A stretch of 64,000 nucleotides of DNA from Tachypleus tridentatus (GCF_004210375.1 NC_134825.1:63293558-63357557), one strand, 5' to 3'; shown: positions 33,833-45,505, counted from the stretch's first letter. Notes: a model not told the origin generated them from the letters alone. Numbers and translations are program-made.

Positions 33833-34181
33833 AGATAAATTAATATAAAAACATAATCATATATCGTTGCTTTTTATTGGACTCTCATTAAACAATTGTT
33901 TTGTGTGTGTGTGTGTGTTTTGATGTTTTAAACTTTTTCCATAGAAGTTTGCATTATTACCACGGCTACATTATGATGTTTTCATTCTTCTGTTCATGTA
34001 GAGCTAATCATTTAACCATCTAGGCTGTGTCTACTTCTGTAATAGAACCTAGAAGTTTAGTGTTATAAGCCCTCAACTGTTCGTATCATTTTGAACAGAA
34101 ATGCACCTGACATCTTACATATGTTAAAAAACTATGAAAACAGAATTAATGTAATCTTATTTTTACTCCAAATTATAAGAA
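33833..34181. other. Intron or intergenic, (GT)n
   Basis: Probably intron upstream of the 33.4 kb exon. Contains a (GT)8-9 run at 33902-33918. Confidence 0.55.
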
Positions 34182-34183
34182 GG

Positions 34184-34317
34184 CCCCGCATGACCAGGTG
34201 GTTAAGACACTCGCCTCGTAATCTGCTCGTCCTTTCAGACCTTGGGGCGTTATAATGTAACGGTCAGTCCCACTATTCGTTAGTAAAAGAGTAGTCCAAG
34301 AGTTGACAGTGGGTGTT
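34184..34317 (+). mobile_element. Family A SINE, truncated and internally deleted
   Basis: Head to anticodon region, then a jump over the B box straight to TCGTCCTTTCAGACCTTGGG, and the 3' half is missing after GACAGTGGGTG. Confidence 0.85.
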
Positions 34318-34401
34318 TTTTTTTGTAACGAGCCGGGAGCCATGGATCCTATGATTCACAGACGAAGAGCATTAGCTTATAAATCTAAGATGTTGGTTCC
34401 C

Positions 34402-34510
34402 TTTACCATTACAGCGGTAAGTCTACGGATTTACACCGCTAAAATCAGGGGTTTGATTCTCCTCGGTGGATTCAGCAGATAGCTCGATGTGGTTTTGTTA
34501 CAACAAACAC
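34402..34510 (+). mobile_element. Family C short SINE
   Basis: TTACAGCGGTAAGTCTACGG, AAAATCAGGGGTTTGATTC and GATGTGGTTTTGTTACAA 3' end. Confidence 0.85.
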
Positions 34511-34519
34511 TCTCTACCA

Positions 34520-35360
34520 TAACATAAACTTTAGATATAAAAATAAACCGAGTTCTATTTTCAGAAGAGCAACAAATACAAATATTTACATACAATGGAC
34601 TCGTGTATTAAACAGGAGACAGTCTACTAAATGCTATCAGTTTACAAAATAAAAATCCGCTTATATTAATGCACTGATTATTAATATTGAAACACTCCAT
34701 TACCCATACTCAAGAGTGGACGCGATAACAGAACTGTATCGTACAATTAGAATATCACTTGGTTAACATTACACTTTGATCAATAAACTTGCAAGTGCAT
34801 ATTATATTCCATTACGAACGTGTAGAACACAAAAAACAAATTTAATCACACTTAAAACAGAATCGAATTTCGCACTAAAATAACATAAAATAAGTGTAAA
34901 CGGTACACGAAGTAAAATATTCCTCATCAGTTTAACGCTCTGATCATCTAACCTTGCCAGAAAAATACTGTTACTTGTAAAAGCTTAGACGACTGATGCT
35001 ATGTACAAGAGAGAGAGAAAATAAAAGTAGCTACAGTGTGTTCAGTTTTACTTTCTTTCTGTGAGAAGATTGGTAAGTTGATCACATAACTGCAGGGATT
35101 TTGAACAAAAGTTATATGTTGATATTAAACGTGTTTGTTACAAGAAAACAAAGCTAAATATGCGTTTTAAACCAATTTCACAAGTTATTGGTTTAACCCA
35201 CTCTAAAACCTAATTAGCAACTGTATCCAGTTAAATGACTTCGATCACCAAATTCTCGACCTTTTAAAATTTTCAACTCTCAAAAATGTTCCTAAGAACG
35301 TACGGATGAAACCAAAGTCAAATATGCTTAACCAGATAACAGCAGGTGCTAAGACTATTT
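34520..35360. other. No gene seen
   Basis: AT-rich; no ORF or repeat recognised. May be intron of the gene ending at 33437. Confidence 0.55.
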
Positions 35361-35372
35361 CCCACGTTATGG

Positions 35373-35649
35373 TTTGTTTGTTTGTTTTCGAATTTCGCAC
35401 AAAACTACTCGAGGGCTATCTGTGCTAGCCGTCCCTAATTTAGCAGTGTAAGACTAGAGGGAAGGCAGCTAGTCATCACCACCCACCGCCAACTCTTGGG
35501 CTACTCTTTTACCAACGAATAGTGGGATTGACCGTCACATTATAACGCCCCCACGGCTGAAAGGGCGAGCATGTTTGGCGCGACGGGGATGCGAACCCGC
35601 GACCCTCAGATTACGAAAAAAAAAAGAGATAAAAGGTACATGCCGGGCC
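35373..35649 (-). mobile_element. Family A SINE with replaced A-box segment
   Basis: Body and B box intact on -, but between the anticodon-like region and the 5' end an A-rich run (about 35616-35640) replaces the usual A-box segment. Exact 12 bp target duplication CCCACGTTATGG at 35361-35372 and 35650-35661. Confidence 0.93.
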
Positions 35650-36014
35650 CCCACGTTATGGTACTGCGCCTGTACTTTTCAATGTACCTGTATCCGTAAT
35701 TCAAAATATAACAAATAATATTTTGTTTTTCCACCATATGTAAAACGTGACATCGTGGCTATCGTGTTGGATCGTGAATTCAGAGATATTTGTTTTGAGT
35801 CTCGTTGCTACAAGCTCGTACTCCAAACTTCGGGACCATGGCTGCGTTACAAGAGTGACAGTTATATCCCATTATTCGATTATAGCATATCTTCTTATAC
35901 AATAAATTATGTTCGTATGTTATAAGGAAAGTTCATAACTAAAAACTTAGAAGATCCCTTGATCTCTGTAAGTTTTTGTGTAATTTGTTGTTGTTTTTAA
36001 AATGCAGATGAATA

Positions 36015-36296
36015 GGCCCGGCATGGCCAAGCGTGTTAAGGCGTGCGACTCGTAATCTGGGGAGCGCGGGTTCGCATCCGCGTCGCGCCAAACATGCTCG
36101 CCCTTTCAGCCGTGGGGGCGTTATAATGTTACGGTCAATCTCACTATTCGTTGGTAAAATAGTAGCCCAAGAGTTGGCGGTGGATAGTGATCACTAGCTG
36201 CCTTCCCTCTAGTCTTACACTGCTAGATTAGGGACGGCCACCACAGATAGCCCTCGAGTAGCTTTGTGCGAATTTCAAAACAAACAAACAAACAAA
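36015..36296 (+). mobile_element. Family A SINE, full length
   Basis: Near-consensus copy with (CAAA)n tail and exact 10 bp target duplication CAGATGAATA (36005-36014, 36297-36306). Confidence 0.96.
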
Positions 36297-36309
36297 CAGA
36301 TGAATACGT

Positions 36310-36900
36310 AGTATGAAAACTTCTGCTTAGAAGTAAAATAAAATCGATTCCTTAGGGTTAGGTGCAATGAATGAAAAAAAGAAAACCTTTGATGTGTAAG
36401 TTGCATCAAGTATATTTTTTTAACAGAAAAACAGTAGAAGTCCATCAAGCATAACGTTAATTATACCCATAGGTATACCGTAATATTCTGAAGCGCAGAA
36501 GTGAGTCGTAACAAAGATTAAGGAAAAACGAACACTTACGTATTTAACACAGAAGTGAATCAACCAGAAAGTAAGTGTGTTACTTATTCCTTTGACAAAG
36601 AAAAATCTCAACGTTAGACATTTCTTCTTATTGCTGTGAATGCTATTTATGAAGAAGTATGTTTTTCATGGGATTTTTAGCACTTAAGATTATATGCACT
36701 TGAAATAAATGGAAGAAAAATAAACATTATTGGGAGTTTCTCATTAAAAGTGATATAACTCTTCCTTTACTCATAGCTTTGACGATGAAATATATTTATT
36801 TTATCTAAATCGTTTCACAAAAATGTATCCACAATGTTCTTGTATCATGATGCATGCAGTGTGAAGTTAACATCATTCCTTTTGAACTACATCTACGTGT
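36310..36900. other. No gene seen
   Basis: The 63-codon minus-strand ORF at 36420-36611 has no family resemblance and ordinary AT-rich composition. Confidence 0.55.
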
Positions 36901-36904
36901 GTGC

Positions 36905-37023
36905 GTTTGTTCTTCTTTTAGCAAAGCCACATCAGTCTATCTGCTGAGTCCACCGAGGGGAATTGAACCCCTGATTTTAACATTGTAAATCTATAGACTT
37001 ACCGCTATATAAGCAGAAGACTA
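36905..37023 (-). mobile_element. Family C short SINE
   Basis: TTTTAGCAAAGCCACATCAG, AATTGAACCCCTGATTTTA and a decayed 5' head. Confidence 0.83.
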
Positions 37024-37044
37024 TATCTGAATAAGCTGTTCAAC

Positions 37045-37130
37045 GTCACTGACTTATAACGCTAGAAACCGGGTTTCGAAATCCGCAGTGGGTAAAGAAT
37101 AGATAACACATTGTATAACTTCATAGGAGC
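37045..37130 (+). mobile_element. Family B short SINE fragment
   Basis: Starts at the anticodon-like segment TTATAACGCTAGAAACCGGG and continues to ACACATTGTATAACTTC. Confidence 0.7.
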
Positions 37131-37576
37131 AATTTAATCATATAATCATCGATGTTTACATTTTCTGTGCTATATGTAGAGTGATGTAAATTGTTAAATG
37201 TCACCAATAATATTTGTGGAACAGTTATTAAGTGTTTTCAACGTCTTAAAATCTGGAACACAGTAAATTTATAAACGCGTATTTGACATATATTTAAGAA
37301 TGGCAGTTACTAGAAGAAAACTACGAAATGTGAATAGTAAAGCTCACAGTTCGAACTGCGATTTGCCTCTGAACACGCTCAGCACTTTCAGTTATGTTTG
37401 TAAGTAACACTGCTATGCCCTCTAAGGTGCGTTGAAAATATCAAGACCGAATGGAAAATATGTTAAACGTAAGGAAGTCTGCAATACTGGGCAATAGTGT
37501 TTTGAGAAGGGAAGTTTGGTAAAGAAATATCACAGTTTGGTCAATACTGAGGAGTAAGTTGACTCTTATTATTCCG

Positions 37577-37818
37577 GTCAGGCATAGCCAGATGGCTAAG
37601 GCACTCGACTCGTAATCCGAGAGTCGTGGATTCGAATCCCCATCACACCAAACATGCTCGCCCTTTCAGCCGTGGAGGCGTTATAATGTTAAGTCAATTC
37701 CACTATTCGTTGGTAAAATAGTTAACGGTGGGCGGTGATGGCTAGCTGCCTTCCCTCTAGTCTTACACTGCTAACTTAGGGACAGCTAGCGCAGATAGCC
37801 CTCGAGTAGCTTTGCGCG
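37577..37818 (+). mobile_element. Family A SINE, 3' tail missing
   Basis: Head with B box GATTCGAATCC, body with a short deletion before GTTAACGGTGGGCGG, ends at TAGCTTTGCGCG without the CAAA tail. Confidence 0.9.
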
Positions 37819-37824
37819 TTACTC

Positions 37825-39215
37825 CACATTCGTCGGTCTATATCACACAATGTTGGATACCAAACAAAATACTTTCTAAGTATGCAGTAAACTTCTTCTA
37901 AGACTGTGAATATCATGCTTTGATACTCAAATAAAATAAATAATTATAAGTAATAAATATTAGGTGTTTCCAGAGTTATGTCGCAGGTAGGGTTACAAAA
38001 GTCATTATTTTTAAAGAGCTTTCAACAGAACTTGTTTTGCTTCAAATAATTACAGTTACGTGAATTCTAATGTGGATTCTCTGTTGAGATAGTCTTCGTG
38101 GGATAAATTTATGCACAACGTATTCTAAATTTTTAAAACATTTTTGTTTGTTCATTTTATCACAAAAATGTATAATGAGATATCTGCGTCGTGTCTTCAG
38201 CAAGGATAGAACTCCGAACTCAAACATTATAGGCTCTCGATCTTACCGCTGAGTCATTGGGGAATTTTGGGGACAGTAAAAGAAAAAAATACTACAGACA
38301 TTCACTAGGGCACATCCTTATGGCAGGAATTATAAAATATAATGCTGACATATAAAAACAAAAAATTGAATTATTCAAAGTCTAGCGAATCAAAACGACT
38401 TACTTCTTTATCTTGTAGATTATAGTGTTTACTTATTCAGTCTCTGAGGAATCTTCAGCATCGAAATTACCTCATTAAGAGATGATTACCAGCTAATGAG
38501 TTACTTATGTAGAATGATATTAAGTTAAATAATCCGCCTATCTTCATCCCATATGCAAGTGTGACTACCATACCGGCATGTATGTAATTACAAGCGAAAG
38601 TAACATGTTTCATGCTCATTGATCAACAACTAAACAGGACAAAGAACACGACCAGTCATCTGCATGTGACACGTGGTTTGCATTACACATATTTTACTTT
38701 TTTCTTTTGTCCCATTTTCTATCCAGTCTTTGAATAGCGTTAACTACGAAACTCTAAAAAAATTCGTACAAATATATACAGATACTGAATCGACGGATGA
38801 AATAAGAAAAGAAGAGACAGAAGATAACAGAGAACAAGATTAGCTTCCTTAATCAGATTATACTGTAAAGTTAGTAAATCACAAAATGGAAAGAATGTCT
38901 AGAAGATGTATTTACTTCTCACAAAGAAATCTCTTTAGATCAAGTAAGAAGATTTTTCACTCACTGTCAGTAATTGCCTGTGAATAACAGTGGATATTCC
39001 TGATTGTAAGCAACCTCACCTACATAGTGTCACAACTCTGTCAAGTTTCAAAATATGAGACCCCAATATGGCCCTTCCTAAGTTTCGCAAAGTCGCTTTT
39101 TTTCAAAGGCTATAGGTGGAACCACCGACAGAGATTCAGGGTTCTAGGGTAGAACAGGCGATGTTCTTCTAGAAGAGAACTGTTGACTCTCATAACTTAT
39201 TTTTTTATTCGATTA
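37825..39215. other. No gene seen; two repeat fragments
   Basis: A decayed family B SINE on - at about 38160-38265 (CGTGTCTTCAGCAAGGATAG, TTACCGCTGAGTCATTGG). A single unit of the 42.2 kb tandem repeat lies at 38995-39060 (GTAAGCAACCTCACCTACAT). Confidence 0.65.
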
Positions 39216-39221
39216 ATATTG

Positions 39222-39339
39222 TTGTTATTTATTATTAAGGACAAAGCTACACAAAGGGCTATCTGTGCTCTACCAACCATAGGTATCGAAACCCGATTTT
39301 TAGCGTCATAAGTCCGCAGACATACGACGTACAGTTGTG
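39222..39339 (-). mobile_element. Family B short SINE, 5' part rearranged
   Basis: ACAAAGCTACACAAAGGGCT through TAAGTCCGCAGACATACG, after which the expected head is replaced by ACGTACAGTTGTG. The end of this copy is shared with 44527-44567. Confidence 0.82.
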
Positions 39340-39349
39340 TCCTACTATC

Positions 39350-39631
39350 TTTGTTTGTTTGTTTTGAAATTTCGCACAAAGCTACTCGAGGGCTATCTGT
39401 GCTAGCCGTCCCTAAATTAGCAGTGTAAGACTAGAGGGAAGGCAGCTAGTCATCACCACCCACCGCCAACTCTTGGGCTACTCTTTTACCAACGAAAAGT
39501 GGGATTGACCGTCACATTATAACGCCCCCACGGCTGGGAGGGCGAGCATGTTTGGCGCGACTCGGGCGCGAACCCGCGACCCTCAGATTACGAAGCGCAC
39601 GCCTTAACGCGCTAGGCCATGCCAGGCCCTA
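39350..39631 (-). mobile_element. Family A SINE, full length (likely source copy)
   Basis: Near-consensus; exact 10 bp target duplication TCCTACTATC at 39340-39349 and 39632-39641. Its 3' flank (39309-39349) reappears beside the SINE at 44568. Confidence 0.95.
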
Positions 39632-39889
39632 TCCTACTATCAATAACAGGTAACAAATAGTACTTTTGTCGTAAATATGTATTTCAATTAAAGAAACTTA
39701 TCTATCTCATCCGTCTGAGGCCCTGGGTAGTTACTCCTTTTACCCTTCCTGTCGGTGGGCCTGGCTATACGTCACGAGGTCATTTTTTCATAAAATTTGT
39801 AAGTCGGCTCACAAAAAAATAATAAAGTCACATAATTACTAATGCTTTTGTTTCCGAAAACATAACGAGGAAGATGTATTTAAATCTAA

Positions 39890-40780
39890 AATGTACTTGA
39901 AGCCTTTATGTTTCAGTCACAATATAAAACTTTCTATTAGAAAGTTATCAGAAGAAACAGAAATAGGTAAAAGTACTGTAGTGAGTATTCTAAGTGACAG
40001 TTTGAACACAAGTGAAGTTAATGCCAGATGAATTCCAAAAATGTTGTCATCTGAACAGAAAGGGATCTGAGTTGTTATAGTCAGCTTCTACCCGAAAGGT
40101 TTCAATAGATACGTAACTATGGATGAAAAGTGGGCTTATCACTTTTATCCAGAGACATAAATGCAAAGTTTTCCATGAAAACACCCACGTTCACACATCC
40201 TAAAGAAGTTTAAGTCACAGCCCTCTACTGGGTAGGTCAGGGCTTCAATTTTTTTCAAATGTCAAGGGTGTTTTACAAGTTGGTTACTTGGAGAGGGTCA
40301 GACTATTATAAGAAACTACTAAGCACCCTTAATCAACAGTATGAGTCAAGAAATTAAAGAAAAGAGAAGAGGAATGGTAAAAAAGGGTGTGTTCTTCCAT
40401 CAGAGCAATGCCCCAACTGATAAATAGCACATTTCTTTGAACACTATAAATAATGCTGGCTTTAAGTAACTAAACAACTTACTTATTAATAAAATTTAGC
40501 CCTAAGTGACTTTTTTTCTTCCCTGAGCTCAAAATATTTCTGAAAGGTCGAAGACTTCAGAGTCATGATGATCTTGTAAATACCGTCCAATCATGGATTG
40601 AGGACCAAGAAGAAGAGCTCTTTCAGAAGGACATAAAGCTCTGAGAGTACCACTGGCGCAAGTGTATAGACTCAGGAAGAGATTGCGTTGAAAAATATCA
40701 ATGTTGAACCAATGTCTCTTCTTTGCATGCCGATCCACAAATTTTTCGAACTCTCCTAGTAGCGTTACGTACTTGTCTAA
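39890..40780 (+). pseudogene. Mariner-family transposase remnant
   Basis: Read across frames: KLSEETEIGKSTVVSILSD (helix-turn-helix) and IPKMLSSEQKG, then VTMDEKWAYHFYPET containing the first catalytic Asp, GQTIIRNY, and FFHQSNAPTDK at the second site, where the usual Asp reads Ser. FPELKIFLKGRRLQSHDDL and TVQSWIEDQEEELFQKDIKA end the catalytic domain. Order and spacing fit mariner (DD34D). At least four stops and several frameshifts. No clear terminal inverted repeats, so boundaries are approximate. Confidence 0.88.
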
Positions 40781-40784
40781 AAAT

Positions 40785-42185
40785 GTTTGTCTCTAGTAAA
40801 GCGACTTTGTCAACGTTTTTTCCAAAGTGATATAGCAGCGGTATTCCTTGAAAATAATAACTGACTAAGTCTAAGATAGTCTCGAGTATAGTATAATATA
40901 ATGTTGGGTTTGTGAAATATTTAAAAGCTGTACTGGTTAGTTTTTAATATCCTTTATAAAAGTAACCAACAGCTGTTGCCCATTATGTAAGACAGTTCAT
41001 ATCCTGTACCTGCTTCTCCAACATCAGTATCATTAATTATATTAGGGTTAACTTGCCGTTAAAGCATTCATTTATATTACAAGCGCTATCATATAATTTT
41101 GAAATAAAGGTGTAGGTTATGTGTTACGATTGAATAGTCTCATATGCCGCAGTACCACCTGAATCCTGTTTTTAAGTTCAGATCTGCCACGCCTTTCTTG
41201 TAGTGCAATCTTAGCTATATTATCATGAAATAAAATAACTTTACTGATTTCAGCTTGGACTTTTTTTCCATTGAGTATTCTTGAAGTTCTTTAAACCGTT
41301 CAGCGTAAATGCCAAAAAAATTTCAAAACAAACATGCGAATTACTAAGAAAAAATTTAATCCTTCATTTCTATTGCACTGATGTCCTGAAGAACTATCCA
41401 TGTCAGCAGAGAATAACGTATATCCTGTTGGACAATAATGTTGTTCGTTCAGGACTGTTCCATTTCTCTTTTCCCTCTCTCAATATGGTTACATATCACT
41501 ATATATTATAGTATTGTTCATGAGTGTGATGTCAAAAGCTTGCTAGGTTCTGTCATTGTGCAATACATTGGTGGTTGTATTTCGTTATGATAAGAGATTG
41601 AATATCAAACTATTCTCACTGCTGCCAAAAAATTATAAAACCAATCACAATATGCTAACCTATTCGCTGTAAAGATACTTCTGATACTATTTGTTGCTAT
41701 ATTGAGAGCTTCTTTATTGTTCAATTTATTTGTAGTATCTAACTTGAATTTGATAGAAACTTAAGACGTTTCCCAAAACCACAAATTGATTTTGGATTAT
41801 CTAGAACATGTATGTTATATTAAATACTATTTGTTTCCCATGTATTTTGTCCAAATATTCAAGTAGGATATAATACAATTCGTTCTTAATGTAATACTTG
41901 CAGTTTTTATGTTAATGTCTTCAATCAAAATTAAAGAAGTGTTTATTAAAGTCCCTCTTGCCGAATCACATTATTCAATAATTAATAGTAAAGAAGGACG
42001 GAGGAGCGTAAAATATTTTGTAACATTCATAAAAGAAGAAACATGACTTCATATATTGCAGATCTTTAAATAAACACAAGTGGAATGTCATTTTTAGAAC
42101 CTGATGAGGTCGAAAAGTTCATTTTAAAAAAATCCTCAAGTAACATGTTCGCCAAAACCCATGTCTAACAGTCGATATTCCTTCA
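40785..42185. other. Intergenic, no gene seen
   Basis: AT-rich; the 76-codon + ORF at 41281-41511 shows no recognisable family and is probably chance. Confidence 0.55.
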
Positions 42186-42530
42186 TGACTGTAAACAACC
42201 TCACTCACACAGTGCCAACATTTTATTAGGCTCCAAAACATTAAAAATTCATTCATAAGGTGACAGTAAACAGCCTCACCTACATAGTGCCAACACTCTG
42301 TCAAGCATCATAAAGGTGAGATTTCTTTCTTAAAGTGACTGTAAACAATCACACCCACATAGTGGATAAACTCTGAAACCTTGTACATTTTTCTACAAGG
42401 CGGCTGTAAATATCTTCACTCATACAGTGCCAACACGCCAAAATAGTGAATATTCTTTCATAAAGTGACCGTAAACGACTAGTGCCACATTGTACCAGCA
42501 CCATGTCAAACTAAAGCTATTTCATACAGA
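42186..42530. repeat. Degenerate tandem array, 65-75 bp unit
   Basis: About five units; CTGTAAACAACCTCAC-type starts at about 42189, 42264, 42339, 42404 and 42469, usually with ATAGTGCCAACAC and a TTCATAAAGTGA segment. Units are diverged. A solitary relative lies near 39.0 kb. Confidence 0.8.
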
Positions 42531-42534
42531 ACCG

Positions 42535-43153
42535 AAAGATACACTTAAACCAGCCGCTGAGTTTGCATAACCTTTCAACATTGTATCTATTAGATTGTAT
42601 TAATAACGTTGTTTTATTATAAGCAAATACATACATTAGTACACAACTGAAGCTGAGATACTGCAATCATTTAAGTTTATTATACTAGAGAACTAAAGAG
42701 AAATGCATTCTAAAAACATCAGTGGTTTTGTGTTAAGATCTAAAGAAGAGCTATATATATAATGTTGCTAATGGCCTTGGTCATGTTATTGTTATCAACT
42801 ACATGAGTAATTTAAAGTCAGCCGGAACGAAAGCTGTGAAGGGACTGTTAAACAAGTAGAATATTTGAAATACAAAAAAGTGTAAATTATTTGCTGGCAT
42901 GTTTTACTTATGAAAACAACATATTTATTTAAAATGCGGATTTTACTTAACTTATAATGAGACAATTTTGGGAAATCTCCCAATAAACTATTCGCAGATC
43001 TATAGTTTATGTGATATTAGATCAAAATAAGTCTAATCGCAATTTGTATAAGATCTTTCTTTATAGTCATATTTTGGTTCCCAATAAAACAAAATAATAA
43101 CATTTAAACCACACACCATCCGAGTTGAACGACGAAGAGCCCTTTCGTTCAAT
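42535..43153. other. Intergenic, no gene seen
   Basis: AT-rich sequence, no ORF or repeat recognised. Confidence 0.55.
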
Positions 43154-43166
43154 AAAACCTTCAAAG

Positions 43167-43728
43167 TTTGTTTATTTTTTTTCAATTCCACGCAAAGCTA
43201 CACGAGGGCTATCCACGCTAGCCGTCACTAATTTAGCAGTGTAAGACTAGAGGGTTTGTTTGTTTGTTTGTTTTGAATTTCGCATAAAGCTACTCGAGGG
43301 CTATCTGTGCTAGCCGTCCCTAATTTAGCAGTGTAAGACTAGAGGGAAGGCAGCTAGTCATTACCACCCACCGCCAACTCTTGGGCTACTCTTTTACCAT
43401 CGAATAGTGGGATTGACCGTCACATTGTAACGTCCCGACGGCTGGGAGGGCGAGCATGTTTGGCGCGACGGGTTTGCGAACCCGCGACCCTCAGATTACG
43501 AGTCGCACGCCTTAACGCGCTTGGCCATGCCGGGCCAGATTAGAGGGAAGGCAGATAGTATATTACCACCCACCGCCAACTCTTGGGTTACTCTTTTACC
43601 AACGAACAGTGGGATTGATCGTAATATTATAACACCTTCACGGCTGAAAGGACGAGCATGTTTGGTGTGAAAGGGATTCGAACCCACGACCCTCCGGCCC
43701 TCAGATTACCACTTGGCCATGCCGGGCC
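43167..43728 (-). mobile_element. Family A SINE (outer), split by another copy
   Basis: Outer copy in two parts, 43167-43254 and 43537-43728, flanked by the exact 13 bp duplication AAAACCTTCAAAG (43154-43166, 43729-43741). It lacks part of the head between the anticodon region and the 5' end. Confidence 0.95.
43255..43536 (-). mobile_element. Family A SINE (inner) nested in another
   Basis: Full-length near-consensus copy with AGACTAGAGGG and AGATTAGAGGG as target duplication (43244-43254, 43537-43547), in the same orientation as its host SINE. Confidence 0.96.
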
Positions 43729-44044
43729 AAAACCTTCAAAGGACAAAAAATACACTACACCGACATAATAACGAATGGTTTCGCCTGCAATATGATTTTT
43801 TGGTGATAAAAGATATTGGACTTCCTTTAACATTTTTAACGTACAGATCTTGGTAGCATTTATTTATGTCATTAAGAAATTGGAATTTTTAATCTGAACT
43901 GTACCATATATGTAAGAGGGCTAAACGGATAGGGCTTCGGTGTAGCCATCTATAATTTTAAACTACTAACCAGAATTAACGGCAACCATCTAGTAGTATT
44001 TCAAATATTTGAACCAAATACAGAATTGAGTGAAGTTTTCACAA

Positions 44045-44150
44045 CTCTCTCTCAATTACTGTGCGGAACACGTGCAGCAATTATACGTCTCGAACCTTTC
44101 ACCCCTCGATCAGTAGCTCACCACGTTAACCACTAGGTCACACGTCTGAC
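44045..44150 (-). repeat. Other tRNA-like repeat (fourth type), single copy
   Basis: On -: TGTGACCTAGTGGTTAACGT resembles an A box and AAAGGTTCGAGACG a B box, about 40 nt apart. Neither matches families A, B or C. No second copy seen in the window. Confidence 0.5.
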
Positions 44151-44526
44151 ATACCTTCCTGAATTATGTTATGAGTAGTTTTCAAACTTTAATACGGCTT
44201 AACCACTCATATGATTGTTAACTCTATAGATACTTACATACTTTATTTGTATTTTCTCAACAAGAAACAAAACATCTAGTGCACATGTAAGTTGTTTCAA
44301 ATAAAATGTTTTATCTTCTGCTTGAGAATGTAAATTGAGAAACTTTTTATAACTCTTAAAATTAGGGGTTGTAAATTATGTTTCCTTTTCAGTCTCCAAT
44401 TTTTTTCCAGAATCCTACGAAATATTTTATTCGGTACTAATTAAATATTACCAGAAGAAATATATCCAGAAGAAGAACTGCAACATTGGGTGATGTCATA
44501 TAAAAGTGGATGAGCTACATGGCTTG

Positions 44527-44846
44527 TAAGTCCGCAGACATACGACGTACAGTTGTGTCCTACTATCTTTGTTTGTTTGTTTTGGAATTTCGCACAAAGC
44601 TAGTCGAGGGCTATCTGTGCTCGCCGTCCCTAATTTAGCAGTGTAAGACTATAGGGAAGGCAGCTAGTCATCACCACCCACCGCCAACTCTTGGGCTACT
44701 CTTTTACCAACGAATAGTGGGATTGACCGTCACATTATAATGCCCCCACAGCTGAAAGGGCGAGCATGTTTGGCGCGACCGGGATGCGAACCCGCGACCC
44801 TCAGATTACGAATCGCACGTCTCAACACGCTTGGCCATGCCGGGCC
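44527..44846 (-). mobile_element. Family A SINE carrying a transduced 41 bp flank
   Basis: SINE body 44568-44846 preceded on + by 41 bp (44527-44567) identical to 39309-39349, which lies 3' of the SINE at 39350. No clear target duplication found. Confidence 0.9.
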
Positions 44847-44994
44847 ACCTCGCTAGAGTGGAGAGCAACAGAAAGTAAAATCTAAACATAAGTGAAGAGT
44901 TTCCTCCGAGAAAGTTTTCATTTGTTTGATTAATAATTATATAGGCAAAACCTTAACCATACTTGTTTTACTTCTAAAAGACATTACTTGTCAA

Positions 44995-45505
44995 GTAGAG
45001 TTACGAGTATAAATTAACTTGTAAGTCATTTTACCAAAAAAGACGAGTTGTGGATTAATTTGTATGTCATTTTAGGAGGCAGGGTTGTAGATTAACACTT
45101 ATAAATCATGCTAATACACAAATCGAGTTATGAATTAATTTGTAAATCGTATTACCAAACAAGTCAAGTGGTGGATTAGTTTGTAAGTCATATTAGTAGA
45201 CAAGGTTTTGTATTAACTTGTAAAATCATATTATCATGCAAGTTGAGCTGTGGATGAACTTGTAAAATCATATTATCATGGAGGTTGAGCTGTGAATGAA
45301 CTTGTAAAATCATATTATCATGCAAGTTGAACTGTGGATGAACTTGTAAAATCATATTATCATGCAAGTTGAGCTGTGGATGAACTTGTAAAATCATATT
45401 ATCATGCAAGTTGAACTGTGGATGAACTTGTAAAATCATATTATCATGCAAGGTTGTGAACTAACCAGTAAGTGATATTATCAAGCGAGTGAAATTGTAA
45501 ATTAT
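44995..45505. repeat. 42 bp minisatellite with diverged flank units
   Basis: The centre (about 45208-45452) holds nearly identical 42 bp units containing TGAACTTGTAAAATCATATT and ATCATGCAAGTTGAGCTG. Units further left, back to about 44995, are older and diverged. The period is a multiple of three, so the minus strand stays open for 87 codons as a repeated HDNMILQVHPQLNL; I do not consider this a gene. Confidence 0.93.

Noticed and set aside
42088-42120. CTGATGAGGTCGAAAAG as a hammerhead core
   Set aside because: There is no room for stem II between the two conserved boxes, so it cannot fold as a hammerhead.
45188-45451. 87-codon minus-strand ORF with a 14-residue repeat
   Set aside because: It is the translation of a 42 bp minisatellite; the frame stays open only because the period is a multiple of three.
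45188-45460. CRISPR-like array
   Set aside because: Units are directly adjacent with no unique spacers, and the genome is eukaryotic.
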